Positions 1-12,708 are shown, counted from the stretch's first letter. The stretch is 64,000 nucleotides of DNA from Plantago major (GCA_026545765.1 CM048839.1:64529187-64593186); one strand, 5' to 3'. Notes: generated from the letters alone by a model not told the origin. Made by a program: numbers and translations.

Positions 1-798
1 GTTATTGATTATGTTTATTATGTGTTCGTATATGATATTGATTATGTTTAAGCATATCATGAGTAGCTAAACACCAAATTATGGGGTGGTGATGAATTCA
101 ATGCATGCTAGTTAGGGTTCATACAATTCAATAACAGTAAGATGAGATTTACTATGTGCTCTTTTGATTAAATGTGTATGTAGTTATGTGTATTGCGTTT
201 TACCCACAAAATCATCAAAGGATTATTCAACTGATTTACCACCAAAACGTCTAGAGATTGCAAATCCATAGGTTCGTAGCAAACACATAACTGCATTAGC
301 TTATTAATTGTAGCTTAATGAATTTGACACCTTCACTAATGCTATATATTTTGTAGAACAAAATAAGTTAGCTCATTGTCATAGTCCTTCGTACCTTATC
401 TGATATAAGGTGTCTAACTAGAGAGCTAGAGCAGTGTAATGATCGTTAGGACGTGTCCCAATGATAACTAGAGTAAATCGATATCATTATTATTGCATGT
501 ATTCCTGCTAGCTAGCTTGATTTCTGTCACCACACCATAATTCCCGCTTATATATTCGTCTTCACAAGTTAATCTGTTTTCTAGTTAGTCTGCATCGTAG
601 TTAGATTATCATTATGTTGCCGAAGCAAACAAACTTTACTGCTTTTCGTACTGTTATTACTATTAGTAAACCATACTCAGCCTAGTTAAGTCCTTAGAGA
701 CCGACCTCAGGGTTAACTTCACTGCACTACAAGTTTTCGTAGTGTTGAGAATTAACTCTTGGCTTAAACAAATATTAAAACTCTGATTTGACACATTA
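1..798 (+). mobile_element. 3' part of a degenerate gypsy-type LTR, cut by window start
   Basis: The stretch near 690-798 (AAGTCCTTAGAGACCGACC, then CTCAGGGTTAAC, GGCT..AAACAAAT and a CTCTGATTTGACACATTA end) parallels the 3' end of the solo LTR at 44960-45058, which finishes GACTCGATTTGACGCATCA. The upstream ATGAGTAGCTAA motif also occurs in the gypsy LTRs at about 28.28 and 41.63 kb. No start is visible, and the expected CATCA end reads CATTA. A short palindrome CACTAC-GTAGTG sits at 725-744. No coding region is seen. The assignment rests on motif similarity only. Confidence 0.4.
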
Positions 799-1139
799 CC
801 TAATGCAGGATAACATCATGTGATGAATAACATTGAATGGCAATATTGCAGTTAAACGTCATTTATCAAGTACGTGTTTTAGATTCAATCTCATTCCTAT
901 ATGTATTAGTTTTATGGTACTATATCACATAATATGTATTTAGATTCTATGTCGATCAAATATGTAATTTTGCATGTATTCCAGTATCGATTGCATATGT
1001 AGTTGTTTCATGTATTCTATCTCGGACGAATATGTAATTGTTTCATGGATTCTATCTCATTCGATATTTGAAGATATTATTTTATTTGTGTATTGTCCTA
1101 CAAGCTTATTAAATGTATGAGCAAATAATAAGGCAAAAA
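799..1139. other. AT-rich intergenic stretch, nothing recognised
   Basis: There is no open frame of note. A loosely repeated phrase (TTCATGTATTCTATCTCG / TTCATGGATTCTATCTC) occurs near 1006-1050, with related forms just upstream, but no element could be assigned. Confidence 0.4.
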
Positions 1140-1581
1140 AATTTATCAGCATATCCGTCGCTAAAATTAGCAAACATATATTTAAAAATTAATTTATGTA
1201 AATAAAAAGCGTCGCTGATTTGAGGGCTTAGTGACAAATACAAAACTAGTCGCCTTGTTGGTCAATTGGTCTTAAAAAAGATCCGTCTCTGTTCCGTCGC
1301 TAAGTTTAGCGATGGAAATTTTTACCATCGCCAACTTTACCGACTAGCTGTTTAATGACAGATAACAAATATGTCGCTAATCTGTCCACCGAGTTGTTTA
1401 GCGACCGATTTTGGGTATTTAGCGAACCGATCATTCCGTTGTTGTTTGCCGAGAATTTTATAGTGGTAATCCGTCTATACTCCATTGCTAATCCGTCGAC
1501 TGAGAAAGTATCGTCGTTGGTTAGGGACCGAATTTTATGTGTAGCTAATTTTCGTTGTCGTGTGACTGAATTCTTATAGTG
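1140..1581. mobile_element. Probable small non-autonomous CACTA-like element
   Basis: The right edge reads TTCTTATAGTG, the inverse of CACTATAAGAA, which is a CACTA-type terminus. The interior repeats short motifs such as CCGTCGCTAA and TTAGCGAC in both orientations, like subterminal repeats of CACTA elements. The left terminus is not clear; CCTACAAG near 1097 could be a mutated end. No 3-bp target duplication was found. Open frames here on both strands are shadows of the repeat. Confidence 0.35.
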
Positions 1582-3389
1582 ATCGTGTTTGACATGCAAA
1601 TAAACAATTTCATTAACTCACTATTCCACTTAAAAATTGAGTTACTATTAATCTGTTAAATTCCGGTCAGTTAAGATCGTCCATAAATAATTTTGTAATT
1701 AACTAGTCAAGCTCATGTCAATGGCTGCTGCTATACAAGTTATAATTCACTCATTGTCCACGATTCGAAATGGATGAAGATGCACCTGATTATGAACACG
1801 AACGATATTTTAATTGTTTAACTTGAAGATACTACTCTTCGAAGAAAATTACTCCTGTTGAATTGATATAATCATCATATAATAAAGAAAATCACAACAT
1901 TCAATAAACAAAATTAAATACGAACATGCATGGGTCACTCGTGAATAGGCCTTTTTGTCGTTTAGCGGCTGCGGGCTAAGATAACTAGAATGATGGCCGC
2001 TAAATAAAGTAATGCATCATCATAATAAATAATAATAATAATAGTTCCCTAATAATAATAACAATAATTCTTATTTATTATTATTATTATTATTGTGGTA
2101 GTTTGGTTATTGCTGCTTTAGTGCCTTAGCAATTTTAACGTATCATACTCCAGTGGGTGGCCCGACTGTTTGGACCAACACATGTATTGTTTTGTATTTG
2201 AATTGTTCTCTGCGTCATGCTAACCACAAGCCATCTTCCATTTTATGATTGATTTATAAAAATAATGCTTAACTCTAAAATTTTATTCCGAGACTTGAAA
2301 ATGCTTTAGTACATTCTTTGGCACATAATTTTAGCGAGATACTGATGGAGGGTATGTTCTCCCTTTTGATATCTGATGTACTTGACTCTTTGATGATTTA
2401 TGAAAGATTTATGATTCTTGATAAAAAAAAACAATCTCTAAAATTTTTACTATTCTAAAAGAGAACTACCCAAAGGTAGTTATTCTGTAATCAATTTAAT
2501 TTTAATTGAATTAATTTTGACTTCAAATTTCACCTATAAAAATAAAATTTAAAATGGAAAAGGAAAAAAGGAAGGGAGTTGTATATTATCTCCCACTACT
2601 CCCACCTATTATAATCACCAAAATTTATATTTTTATTAATAACTTATATAACATATATTATATGATTGAATTTATAATTAACTGCGTATAACTATCAATA
2701 TATATTATAATGTTCATGCATATTTAATTTTCATATAAGACACTCATTTATTTGGTACGTGAATTTTCACGTGCACAATTTTACTAATTCTTATAAAAAA
2801 AAGTCCTAGAAAAAGGTGGATCTTGTTAGTATAAGTGACGCTCTAGATCCCTTTTAACATTTTGAAACAGACATGTTATTATTAGCATTGTTATTTCCAT
2901 ATAATTGCATACTATATACTCTTGTAATAAAATAATTTTTACACTTAACTTGTGTAAAATTAATTTTTTGTTAGTCAAATTAATTTTTTGTTAGTCAATT
3001 TAAACGACGAACAAACCAGTCTTACAGCTTGTTAATTTGCCAATTGATTTTATAAAAGACTTATTCTTCGTAGATTAGAAGAGTTGGAAATATTTATATT
3101 TCTTTTTCTTCATTTGGACTGCATTCATAAAAATCTCAATGTCAGTGTTGCAATTATGTTTGTTCAGAAAAAAGTTTAAGGTAGACAACTCACTGAAAAG
3201 TCATCTCGCATGCCAACGAATTAGATAAAGTGTATGGAAAAATTATTATAACTCAATAACATAGGTTGCGAAAGAACATTTTTATATTTGTATGATCAAT
3301 ATGTCACTTTATCGTTATTATTGATAAAGTGAACTCACGTGTTATTTTAATTTCTGACTCCGTCGTATTTGCTAATGTGGAATGGGCTA
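1582..3389. other. AT-rich intergenic DNA with (AAT)n/(ATT)n hairpin
   Basis: No gene is recognised. An (AAT)n run at about 2022-2061 is followed by (ATT)n to 2094, so the two can pair as a hairpin. A roughly 20-bp tandem duplication (AATTTTTTGTTAGTCAA) lies at about 2960-2999. Confidence 0.5.
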
Positions 3390-4037
3390 ATGTTACTGTG
3401 AGCTGGATTAGCTTCATATCTACTGAAGAAAGGTTGGTGTTATGACAACACTGGATAATGAAGAGAGTTAGAAGACTGGTGTTACTGAAACACAGGGTGT
3501 GCTATGTTTGGTGTTGCGGAGACACTGGGGAAGACATAGATAACACAACAAGTGATGAAAAGATGTGCTGATGTGTTATAATCCTATTGGCTCTGGTTAT
3601 TTGAAGAGGGAAAGTTTGTTACTTGATAACTAACTTGTAGAAACGCTCTTGGATCAAATTGGAGGCGGTTATCAACGGATTAAAGTATATAAACATCTTT
3701 TAACTGTTTTTAGCTAACAACAATCATTATCTTCGTTGTAATTTTCACTTTCTGATAGAGCAATTCTCAGTTTTCATTAATAGGCAGTTAGGAAGAAGAC
3801 AGAGTAGCTTGAGAAGATTGAAACTTGTTGATTCATTCTTGTAATATATATGTTCTTTGTTGGTGATAGTGAAAATATGGTACACTCCGTGGATTAGTGG
3901 ATGTAGGTGAAAATCGAACAACGTAAATCAGTTAATCGTTGCGTTATTCGTTTGATTGTTCGTTGTTCGATTGTTGATTTTGTTGTTTCGTAGTCGATCG
4001 AAGATTGTTGATTGAATTGCAGAGGTTAATCGTCACA
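3390..4037 (+). mobile_element. Degenerate Ty1/copia LTR (solo or truncated)
   Basis: The segment CACTCCGTGGATTAGTGGATGTAGG followed by AACGTAAATC is the characteristic R/U5 region of many plant copia LTRs. The LTR-like sequence ends CGTCACA, and just after it TTGCTATACAAG (4039-4050) resembles a decayed initiator-Met primer binding site (TTGGTATCAGAG). A GGTGTT..GA.ACAC phrase is repeated at about 3430-3530. The left end is unclear and no internal coding region follows, so this is a remnant. Confidence 0.45.
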
Positions 4038-4440
4038 GTTGCTATACAAGTTCATGTCGACAACGGGAGTAAGCATATGTTACTGCAGTTTAAGAACATG
4101 TGTTAAGTGTTCAATCCGCTTACGAAACGAATAAAGTTATACTACTACGAAGTATTAGTAAAAGGTTCGAAAATGCGGCTTAGCAATCTTAAAAGAATCC
4201 AATTGCATCGCACGTGAGTTTGAAATTTAAAGTGGAATATGGAAACAACCTGGAACCATCGTGGGCCATAGATAGTCGCCAAAGCCACGCCACTTTAGCC
4301 TAACGACAAACCCCATTTACACCTTTGTACTTGTACCACCATTAACGATAACCATCTTGTATTATTCTATTAATAATTAATCAAATTACAGTAATGTGCA
4401 GTATTTGTCAAAAAGTATTACTAATGCCGAAGTAGGAATT
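4038..4440. other. Intergenic stretch after copia LTR
   Basis: It begins with the decayed primer-binding-site-like sequence. No gag or other coding sequence follows and nothing else is recognised. Confidence 0.35.
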
Positions 4441-4448
4441 GTTTGGTG

Positions 4449-5144
4449 TAGGGGTGTAAATGAAATGAACATTCATGAAAATTTCACGAAAATTTTGCTC
4501 GGCGTTCGATGTTGAGTTTAATCGAGCGATTCACAGTTGAACACGTTAATAAGCAATACGTAACACGAACATATAATTTATTATTCGGTAGTCATGATCG
4601 TTATTGAACAAATTATATCTATAATAATTTTATATTATTTTATATATGGAGTACAATATTTCATAACCTAATCTATCATTTCCATTTTCCACATAAGTTA
4701 TAATACTTATGTCGTTCCAAATTCATTTACCCTCAGGCCGGCCATAAATTTTAAGATAAAAGTGAATAAAGTGAGAAATATGATAATAATGTAGGAATGA
4801 GGATGAATAAAGTATGAGGGATAATAAATAAAATGTGAGAGATAATGAATAAAGTAGGATAGAAAATTTCCATTAAAGGAATCAGAAGTTCAAATTGAGA
4901 CGTCCCAAAATGAAATGCGGGAAGTTGAATTCGGGTCGGATGAGGTATTTTCTAACCTAACCTACACAAAACCTATAATAGTTCGTGAACTGTTCGTGAA
5001 CATATTGAAACTTTAACGAACTGAACATGAACAAGTGTTGAGATGTTCGACGAACATGAACACGAACATGAACATGACATATATTAACGAACAAACGTTC
5101 GTTAAGGTCAATGTTTGGTTCGTTCGGTTCGAAACACACCCCTA
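4449..5144. mobile_element. hAT-like MITE with 8-bp target duplication
   Basis: The element starts TAGGGGTGTAAATG and ends ACACACCCCTA, so its termini are inverted. The flanks are GTTTGGTG (4441-4448) and ATTTGGTG (5145-5152), a 7-of-8 match and the 8-bp length typical of hAT. The arms are rich in GTTCGTGAAC-type palindromes and carry no transposase. The middle (about 4640-4930) looks like a separate Stowaway-type insertion: its right part has AATAAAGTAGGATAG and GACGTCCCAAAATG, though its ends are eroded. A 60-codon minus-strand frame inside is a shadow. Confidence 0.75.
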
Positions 5145-5326
5145 ATTTGGTGTGAGAATAATTTTATTTTCTACTATTTTTTAATTTTATTTTAAGTACG
5201 ATATGAGTCTACCACCACTATCTTTCGCGTATGTACTGGATAAACCTCACAGTATTATTTATTCTTTTATACAGAACTATATACATTTGTCATTTTTAAT
5301 CATCTCACAAAACTTCATACATTACT

Positions 5327-5347
5327 AAAAAAAAAAAAAAAAAAAAA
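5327..5347. repeat. A21 homopolymer
   Basis: A run of 21 A residues. It could be the tail of a retroposon, but no 5' body was identified. Confidence 0.7.
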
Positions 5348-5760
5348 GCTACGCCAAACCTAACAATAAGCTATTTCAACTTTACAACAAATTACACTTT
5401 TCGACATTAAAAATACATTTTTTCCACCATTTTAGGCTCAATTTACCACAAGTTTTTCAGCTCGATAAGCTTATTTTTGTAATAAGCTTATTACGTGAAC
5501 GTCAACTGATAGCTGATAAGCTAGCTGATCTGATAAGCTTGTTCAGGATGCTTATCAAAAAAATAATTTGTTTTTAAATACCATATTTAGCAAATCAGCT
5601 AACTTATCAGCTAATAAATTTACTAAACACTTTTATAAAAATCAACTAGCTCATCATCTACCCAATCAACTATCAGCTAATAGATTTACTAAGTATTTTA
5701 TAAAAATCAACTAACTTATCAGCTACTCAATTATCTATCAGCTAATTTTGTTAAACATGA
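5348..5760. repeat. hAT-MITE-like GCTGATAAG repeat with ~75-bp tandem units
   Basis: AGCTGATAAGCT-type palindromes recur, as in common non-autonomous hAT elements. A unit of about 75 bp (GCTAATAAATTTACTAAACAC ... CAATCAACTATCA) is repeated in tandem at about 5597-5745 with substitutions. No clear termini or target duplication. Confidence 0.45.
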
Positions 5761-6486
5761 TATTATTATCTTATATTTACTTTAACTTTTCATACAAAAT
5801 TACACGTCAAACCCGGCATATGAAGTTTTTCGAGATAGATGAATCAACTATACAAATCCAATTAAATTAAATTAACCCCCAACAAACAAATATGACGTTG
5901 TAAGATTTATTTAATTATTATAGGGTTCTTCTAGTGAATGAATTGTCAAATAGCTTTCTTCCAAAAAAAAAAATATACTAAACTATCCTTCTACAAAATT
6001 TATTTTACTTTATAGCCTTCTTTGCCACATGAGATGCCATGTAGATAATAGAATGTTACAAAAGCCAACTTAAAATGTCACAAAATCATTGAACAAAATG
6101 TATTAAATAAAAAATCTCTCATCAGTTTAAATCTTATCATCTAGTCTTCAAAATATTTAAACTATTTAATTAACTATTAATTTTACAAAATTAAGACAGA
6201 AATGTAGTCATTAATAATTTTTCTAAATTTTACTAATAAAGAACCATCCACATTAAACGATTTGAGACTTTAAGTAAGCAAACAATAAATATGAATTATA
6301 TAGGGTTAGATGCAAATAACTCATAAATTATCAAAAAGATTTTTAAAATTAAAAACAATTAATAGAGAGATCCCGCATGAAATTCTCTCACCTTAGTTCA
6401 TTCACTTGTTACTAATGATAGATTTTTCGTTAAACTCAGGTCTTTTACGTGACATATATACCCATTAAACCAAAAAAAAGTTAGAA

Positions 6487-6488
<2 letters not shown>

Positions 6489-6543
<55 letters not shown>

Positions 6544-6590
6544 TATATATATACACACATATATATATATACACATATATATATATATAC

Positions 6591-6624
<34 letters not shown>
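6489..6624. repeat. Compound (TA)n/(CA)n/(GA)n microsatellite
   Basis: Runs of TA, broken by ACACAC blocks, end in (GA)n immediately before the CACTA terminus. A minus-strand open frame across it (MYIYIYVY...) is only the translated repeat. Confidence 0.9.
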
Positions 6625-6649
6625 TTCTTACACTACAAGAAAAATCAGG

Positions 6650-6960
6650 TTTAGGGACGGATTTATCCGTCCCTAAACCCTTGCCGATTCGTCCCTAATC
6701 CGTTAGGGACGGATAGGGACGCCCGTCCTTAAAACGGGCGTCTCTAACCGTTAGGACGGATATATTATCCGTCCCTAACCGTGGAGGTTTTATCCGTCCC
6801 TAATGGTCAACACCATTAGAGACGGATAATATCCGTCTAATGGTCAGTGACCATTGGGACGGATAAATCCGTCCCTAATCCGTCTAAGGTTGGGACGGAT
6901 AAATCCGTCCTAATCAAGCAGGATGGTTTAGGACGGATTTATCCGTCCCTAAACCGCTTT
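6650..6960. repeat. Left subterminal repeat array of CACTA element
   Basis: Many copies of GGGACGGAT(A/T)(A/T)ATCCGTCCC are arranged as local palindromes. The same motif is found at the other end, as expected of transposase-binding repeats. Confidence 0.85.
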
Positions 6961-7149
6961 TTTTAATTTTTATTTTTATTTTTATGTTTTTACATTTCAC
7001 TGCTTTACAATGTAGTAGATAATATACCCGAAAGTGATAAAATTGCATTAATTAAAATAGAGATTCGATAAAATATCCAAACAAAAGACTAAATATCCGA
7101 ATGAAATGAATAGTGTGAAAAGTATGTATCTAGAACAACGTAAGTACAT

Positions 7150-9062
7150 GAGCATCTAAGAACCGGAGGAGGCGGTGGTTGTTGGTTCGCAGAACATCAT
7201 TGTGTCATCTCATCCATCCGACGAGTGATATGAGCTTTTGCTCTAGAAGTTGATCGATCGTTTGCTTGAGAGGATTCATCACTCATTCACTGGCTTGAGT
7301 GTAGAAATTTTCATGTGATGAGGATGCCTGTGCGACACGGAGAAGCTACCACGGTGTCACCGAAGGACCCAATGCCGAGCCCATACACTCGACCTTAGCG
7401 TCCATCGGATTAACTTGGAAGAATATTTGGTCCCGCTCGAATTGTGAGTTCATGACCATCGATCATCCTCTCCTCCATAATCCGCTCCACCCCAATCTAC
7501 AATAGTGTAGTGCATACGAAATGAGATACAGTTTTAGGAAGATACGCTCGAGCCATAATATACACAAATATAAATGTGAACCTTAACAAAGAAACATACC
7601 CCAATTTGCTCGGCCCTAGGATCAGTCCACATGCCATTCTTCATTTTTGCCTTCTTGAAGTGGTGAAGAAGCGATGGGGCTCCCGGCATGGAGTCAAGAA
7701 CATGCAAACAAGTAGAAAGTTGTTAGAAATGAAAGCAAAAAAACATAAGTACAAATCATATTGCAAGTCAGAAATAACATATATACTAACCGACATCTGG
7801 CGGTCTGTAACAACAGCCCGCGACCCATAATGATGCCTGGAGGTGCCTGTACCATCTCGCGCCTCAGTCAACCGGTTCGCTCTGTTCTTCTCCGCCATGT
7901 CCATGACCAAAGGATCTCTCCAGTACTCCTGCCAACGTGCCCACTCATCATCCCCCATCCATTGCGGCTTTACCCCAGAGGCTTTCATGTTGCAAACCAT
8001 CCTCTTATAACACTCTGACCCAACAGCCTCAAAAAAAGCCACAATTGGGGAATGAGGGCATTGGGAATGAAGTAGTACTTCTACAACATTTCCATAAGTA
8101 GCAAGCCCAAATAGATTAATGAAAGCTGGAATTTAAAGTAAACACAAGTACAGTGGCTAACATACCACGAAATCAGCACAACAAGTTCAGTAATGGTGAC
8201 TAACATATCACCCAAGTACAGTGGCTAACATACCGAAATCAACACGATGTGAAAGAACAGTGACTAACATATCACTCAATTACGGTGGCTAACATACCAC
8301 TCAAATTGTCCTAAAATTTACTAGCACAATGGTGACTAACATATCACCTAAGTACAGTGGCTAACATACCACGAAATCAGCACAACAAGTTCAAGAATGG
8401 TGACTAACATATCACCCAAGTCAAAGGCTAACATACCACTCAAATTGTCCTAAAATTTACTAACACAATGGTGACTAACATATCACCCAATCAAGTGGCT
8501 AACATACCACGAAATCAACACAACAAGTCAAAGAACATGGATAAAGCTTTGTAACATTTAAGCTTACCCGCATCTCATCAAAATAATGATGCTTCATCCT
8601 CTCCGGGAGCGTAGACCACTTCTCCCCTCCTTCACCCGGCTTCTCCCTTCGAAGTCTTATAATCTTACCAAGATTTTCGGAGGCACCCGGTGGCCAAAGC
8701 CTGTTACAAATGAGATAGACATGAAACAACCTTTATTAGTATATTCATGTAACATTTAGTAATTATCTGAAGTTATGTTCTACAAATGCATAATACTTAC
8801 TTCTTCCGTTCGAACAAAACCGCTTCCCATTCCAACTAGCCGGTGTCGAACGGTGTAGGGACACCGTCGGAGGATAAGTCGACAAACATGGGTGGCGTCC
8901 CCACGCCGAACCGATGGGAGTCTCGTGCACTGTGTGTGAACTCCCGCCAATGTCATAGCCCCCCGAAGGGCTACCCACATCAAGACCACTACTAGTACCA
9001 CTAATGGCCGGTGGACGGTATGTGGACCTCCTATGTCTCGGCATCGCAAATTCATACAACAA
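7150..9062 (-). pseudogene. TNPA-like / Transposase_24 (Ptta/En/Spm) gene relic
   Basis: It reads right to left in several blocks that look like exons. The first block (9062-8763) starts near MPRHRRSTYRPP and is rich in G, S and P. A second block at about 8700-8575 encodes NRLWPPGASENLGKIIR and KWSTLPERMKHHYFDEM. The third, 8042 to about 7790, encodes CNMKASGVKPQWMGDDEW, WARWQEYWRDPLV and NRANRL, the conserved core of the plant Transposase_24 family. A GT donor follows DRQMS; the next block (about 7690-7600) has HHFKKAKMKNGMWTDPRA, and another may run from about 7480 to 7150. In CACTA elements this product binds subterminal repeats and cooperates with the TNP2-type transposase. A 65-bp repeat array lies between two blocks. 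Stops in the last block suggest decay; exon borders are inferred. Confidence 0.7.
8140..8525. repeat. ~65-bp tandem repeat inside the CACTA element
   Basis: Units of the form GTGGCTAACATACCAC ... GGTGACTAACATATCACC are repeated about six times with variation. They lie in a probable intron of the TNPA-like gene. Confidence 0.8.
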
Positions 9063-9349
9063 GTGTTAGTAAGAAAGACGAGATGAATTGGCAGGTAAAA
9101 CATATATAATAGACACTTAATAAAGCATATATAACAAGTTGTAATCAAGAACCACCAGTATACACATACCCTCGTCCTCCTCGCCCGTGGTTAAGTCTAC
9201 ATATTGGTCTTCATGCAGCTCAATGTACTCATCAGGAGCATGAACTACATTTCTCGCTGTTTCATCAACAACCTCTTCTTGGTACGAGTTGGTAATTGAG
9301 TCGCCTTCTTAACGCGTACTCTACCCGAGCGGGCCCAGATATGTATCGC

Positions 9350-9920
9350 AGAACCACCGCCTTGTCACGTTTCAGCTTGGATATTCAATGAATACCACTT
9401 GGCGTTGAGTAGCCAAGATAAACGGTTCGTTTTACGGTACCTCCTATGGTTAATGTCAACCATCTCATCCGCTCGTGCTTCCTCGCATCAAACCGGAGTA
9501 GGATCATACCAGTCAACATCAAACAGAAAGGTTCTTTTCAAAGGCAAACCGGAATATTCAAGCCGCACGATTCGCTTCAACTTTCCGTAGAAATCATACA
9601 AATCAGATAAATCTTGCCCACTAACACACACCTCTGAATTGCTTGTGGCCTTGCTCGTGTTAGATTCAACCGTGTCGAACCTAAGACCATTGACTATGTA
9701 CGATGAGAATGTGGAGACCTGTCTATTTGGTCCCTCCTAGAGCTACTAAGTAAGGAGATGTGATGTTGTTGATAGGATCTCGGACATACTCCTTGAACCA
9801 AGGTGGGAATTACTTCCAATTTCGCTTGTTGTGACTCAATCTCATCATCTGTCAATATTGGATTCTTCTCCGCATAACGCTCTTTGAACTCCCTGTGGAC
9901 ACGATTGGTATGCATGATTA
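9350..9920 (-). pseudogene. DUF4216-like C-terminal part of CACTA transposase, broken
   Basis: On the minus strand this encodes IVRLEYSGLPLKRTFLF followed by DVDWYDPTP, resembling the DUF4216 domain near the C-terminus of TNP2-type transposases. Just before it, 9915-9694 encodes VHREFKERYAEKNPILTD, the usual linker from DUF4218. Frames change between the pieces and a stop follows, so it is not one intact exon. It belongs with the TNP2 relic to its right. Confidence 0.6.
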
Positions 9921-10253
9921 GTTAACTAGTAGTTAGATATTCAAATTCATGAAGCCCCTAGTAAGAAAGCTACTCACGCAGCAAATTTCACCATAAATTC
10001 ATCAACTTCAGTACAGTTCGAGAGGACATAATACTGGGCTGCCAACATTTCACTATCATTCAGCCATGATGTATTTTTCTTCCCCATAGGTCTCCCTGAG
10101 ACCCTAAAAGCGAAATAGCATCATCATCCTCTTGAACTTGAATGTGTCTGCGTTTGAGACGGCCTAGATGCCTTTGTGGGAACGTGGTCTCCAAAGTAAT
10201 AGGAGCGAAGGTTGCGGCTTCCTCTCAAGACGTATGCATTGGCCATCGATCCC

Positions 10254-10755
10254 TCAGCCTACCTTTGTTCCGACATACCTCTTCAATTTTCCCAAGTACC
10301 GCAATGCATATACTTTTGGGTAATATAATGTGACTTTGGAAAATTCGGACATTTGAATTGAATGATTGTGTTCATATATTACACACCTCTCGAATGGATA
10401 CATCCATCGATATTGAACCGTCCAAAAGCCTCGCTTCGTGGGAGGTGAACCGCAAGTGTTCCATAGAATCAAAGAAGCTCGGTGGGAAGATACGCCGAGC
10501 TTGCAGAATCAATGGTATGTTGCTTTCAAGGTTTGCTAACACTTGATCATCAACCACCCTTGCGCATAAATTCTTGAAAAATAAGCTCAACTCGGTGAGA
10601 GCCATCCATACGAGTTTAGGTAGCGCTTCTCGAAATGCAACCGGGAGAAGCCGCTCCATAAACACATGACAATCGTGGCTCTTCATTCCATACATCTTCG
10701 TCTTCTTCAAATCCACACATCGGCCCAACTTTGAGGCATAATTGTGAAACTTCAA
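10254..10755 (-). pseudogene. DUF4218 domain of CACTA TNP2-type transposase, frameshifted
   Basis: The 127-codon minus-strand frame (10755-10372) contains YGMKSHDCHVFMERLLPVA, LTELSLFFKNLCA and ARRIFPPSFFDSMEHL, which is the DUF4218 signature. The domain continues past a frame break in another frame as VQYRWMYPFER (about 10425-10390). The break lies after EARLLDG, and small deletions near GGACGGTTC would explain it. The domain normally follows the TNP2 catalytic core in the same protein. Confidence 0.75.
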
Positions 10756-10859
10756 TCCCTAACCCAATCAAACAAATTGTTCCTAGATTCAGATCAATCG
10801 TGTAATATGCCTTGGGCCATCGCCTTCTCATTCCGCGTTGTCAACTCAGCCTTTTACAC

Positions 10860-12651
10860 CATGTATCCAACTCGGCTCTAGATTTAACGTTATCCTTTGT
10901 CTTTCCGGAATGTTACAAATCGTGTTGAAGCGTTCTCGAACACATTCTTCTCAATGTGCATGAAATCCAACATGTGACGTATAAGAAGACCGCTCGATAA
11001 GGCAAGTCCCAAGATGCTTCTCTTCTTCCATCCACATTTGTTCTCAATTTTCTTGTTATGCTTCTCCCACCCAAGTTCACCACTTTCATAAGACCCAAAC
11101 TATCAATCTCCGCAAGTATCATGCACCAAGAAGTTGTCTCGGAGGGCCTTTAATCTCTACTTTGTTTTTCAAGAATTGAGTCTTGTTCTTCCTAAACGGA
11201 TGGTTCCTTGGTAGAAACTACGATGACAAATAAACCAAGATTCTTTCCGCTCTCCTTCATCTGAATGCATCGTTGTCCTCCAAACAATGTGGACAAGCAT
11301 GAAAACCCGCATCTTCCTTCCAGATAGCATTGAATAAGCGGAAAATCACTCACGGTCCACAATAGTGCCGCTCTCAAGGTAAAGTTCTTCTTCGTTGACA
11401 CATCATATGCAAGGATACCATTTTCCCACAACTCAATCGGCTCCTTAATTAAGGGTCAAGAACACATCCAGCTCATCCTGGATCACCGCCCGCACCAACG
11501 CATCAAGAACATGAACGGTTCCTTCATGCACTCACCGGGGTTGTATGGTGTCGATGATCCAACAAGAGTACTTCCAGTCACTTCCAAACGGGTTAAAACC
11601 ATCCGTACAAAGCCCCAAACGTACATTTCTGGATTCGGCTGCAAACTCCGGATATGTCTTGTCGAACTCTTTCCATGCCGGTGAGTCTGATGGGTGCTCC
11701 ATTATACCCATCGCATCCGCCTCCTTACTCTCTCCTTGTGCTAACGCATTTTATCAAGACAAGCACTTGGCGCATAACCTCTTCAAACGAGGTGCTAGAG
11801 GAAGTACCACATTTTCTTATGTGGAGATTTTCTTCCGGGCGTTTTGAAGCCCCTCCTTGTAACGCTTATAGCGGTCCGTCCCACAAAACTTACACTTCAG
11901 GAGATCTACATCCTCCCCCCAAGAGATCATGCACATATCCGGACAACCGCCTATGGTTACCCTAGGCACCCCCAACCCCCGCATCTTTGTCGTCGCTGGG
12001 TAAAAGTTGGTGGGTACTAGTTCGTTTAGTTGGCAACACTGATAACAATTTGTCGTAGTTATTGAAGCTCACTTCAGATTGGCCACCCTCGGCCTTACAA
12101 CTCATTAGCCGAGACAACAAAGATAACTCAGTGTGCTTCTGACACCCCGGCCAAATTGGCTTCTTTGATGATTCCAACAAGTCAAAGAACACCTGATCCT
12201 CAAAATTCGGTGGCTCCTCCACATCCCGATCGGTGTCCATGAACTCTGGACCCGCAACATCATACACCATTTGCTCAATCCTCTCATGATCAGGATTAGC
12301 ATCAGATGTGGACGTATTTTGAGTACTACCCATCACATTTTGCTTCCTTCTTTTACGCTTAGGAATACTCCCATAGTCCATGAACGGTATTGATTCCTCA
12401 CCATGATAACACCATACCTCATACTCAGCTACGAACCCCTTACGTTTCAAGTGCTCGACTACCGTTCTAGGAGGCAAAAATTGTCTATTCCTACATTTGT
12501 TCGCATTGCAAGGGCACTTCATCATCCCCCGACTCAAACAAGTAGTCTGTGTAAGTGCAAAAGCAATGAAGGCTTCAACCCCTTCCACAAAACTAGATTG
12601 AATTCTGCCATTAACAGTGCGACGGTACATCCATGAACGATCGGGATTCAT
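10860..12651 (-). pseudogene. TNP2-type (TNPD) CACTA transposase, N-terminus and core
   Basis: The open frame 12651-11962 (229 codons) starts MNPDRSWMYRR and has a CPCNANKCRN cysteine cluster and FLPPRTVVEHLKRKGF. This is the transposase-associated domain at the N-terminus of TNP2-type proteins. The core follows in broken frames: LCTDGFNPFGSDWKYS (complement near 11610), an HEGTVHVLDALVRAV segment (near 11500), then LRAALLWTVSDFPLI (11375-11331) and a degraded zinc-binding segment. The enzyme cuts and joins CACTA termini. Stops and shifts after 11962 make this copy non-functional as read. DUF4218 and DUF4216 pieces continue to the left. Confidence 0.82.
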
Positions 12652-12708
12652 AATTCAACAATTAACCTGCGTCTCAATTTATTAGATTTATAACATTTAT
12701 ACAATTAT

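Noticed and set aside
725-744. CACTAC...GTAGTG as a tiny CACTA element
   Set aside because: Only 20 bp, lacking internal structure or target duplication; it lies within an LTR-like sequence.
1306-1599. Open frames on both strands of similar extent
   Set aside because: They mirror each other over a CACTA-like repeat with palindromic motifs, so they are not genes.
6398-6592. Minus-strand open frame of repeated Tyr/Ile
   Set aside because: It is the translated (TA)n microsatellite.
8140-8525. CRISPR-like array of 65-bp repeats
   Set aside because: A tandem minisatellite within an intron-like part of a CACTA element; no spacer structure.
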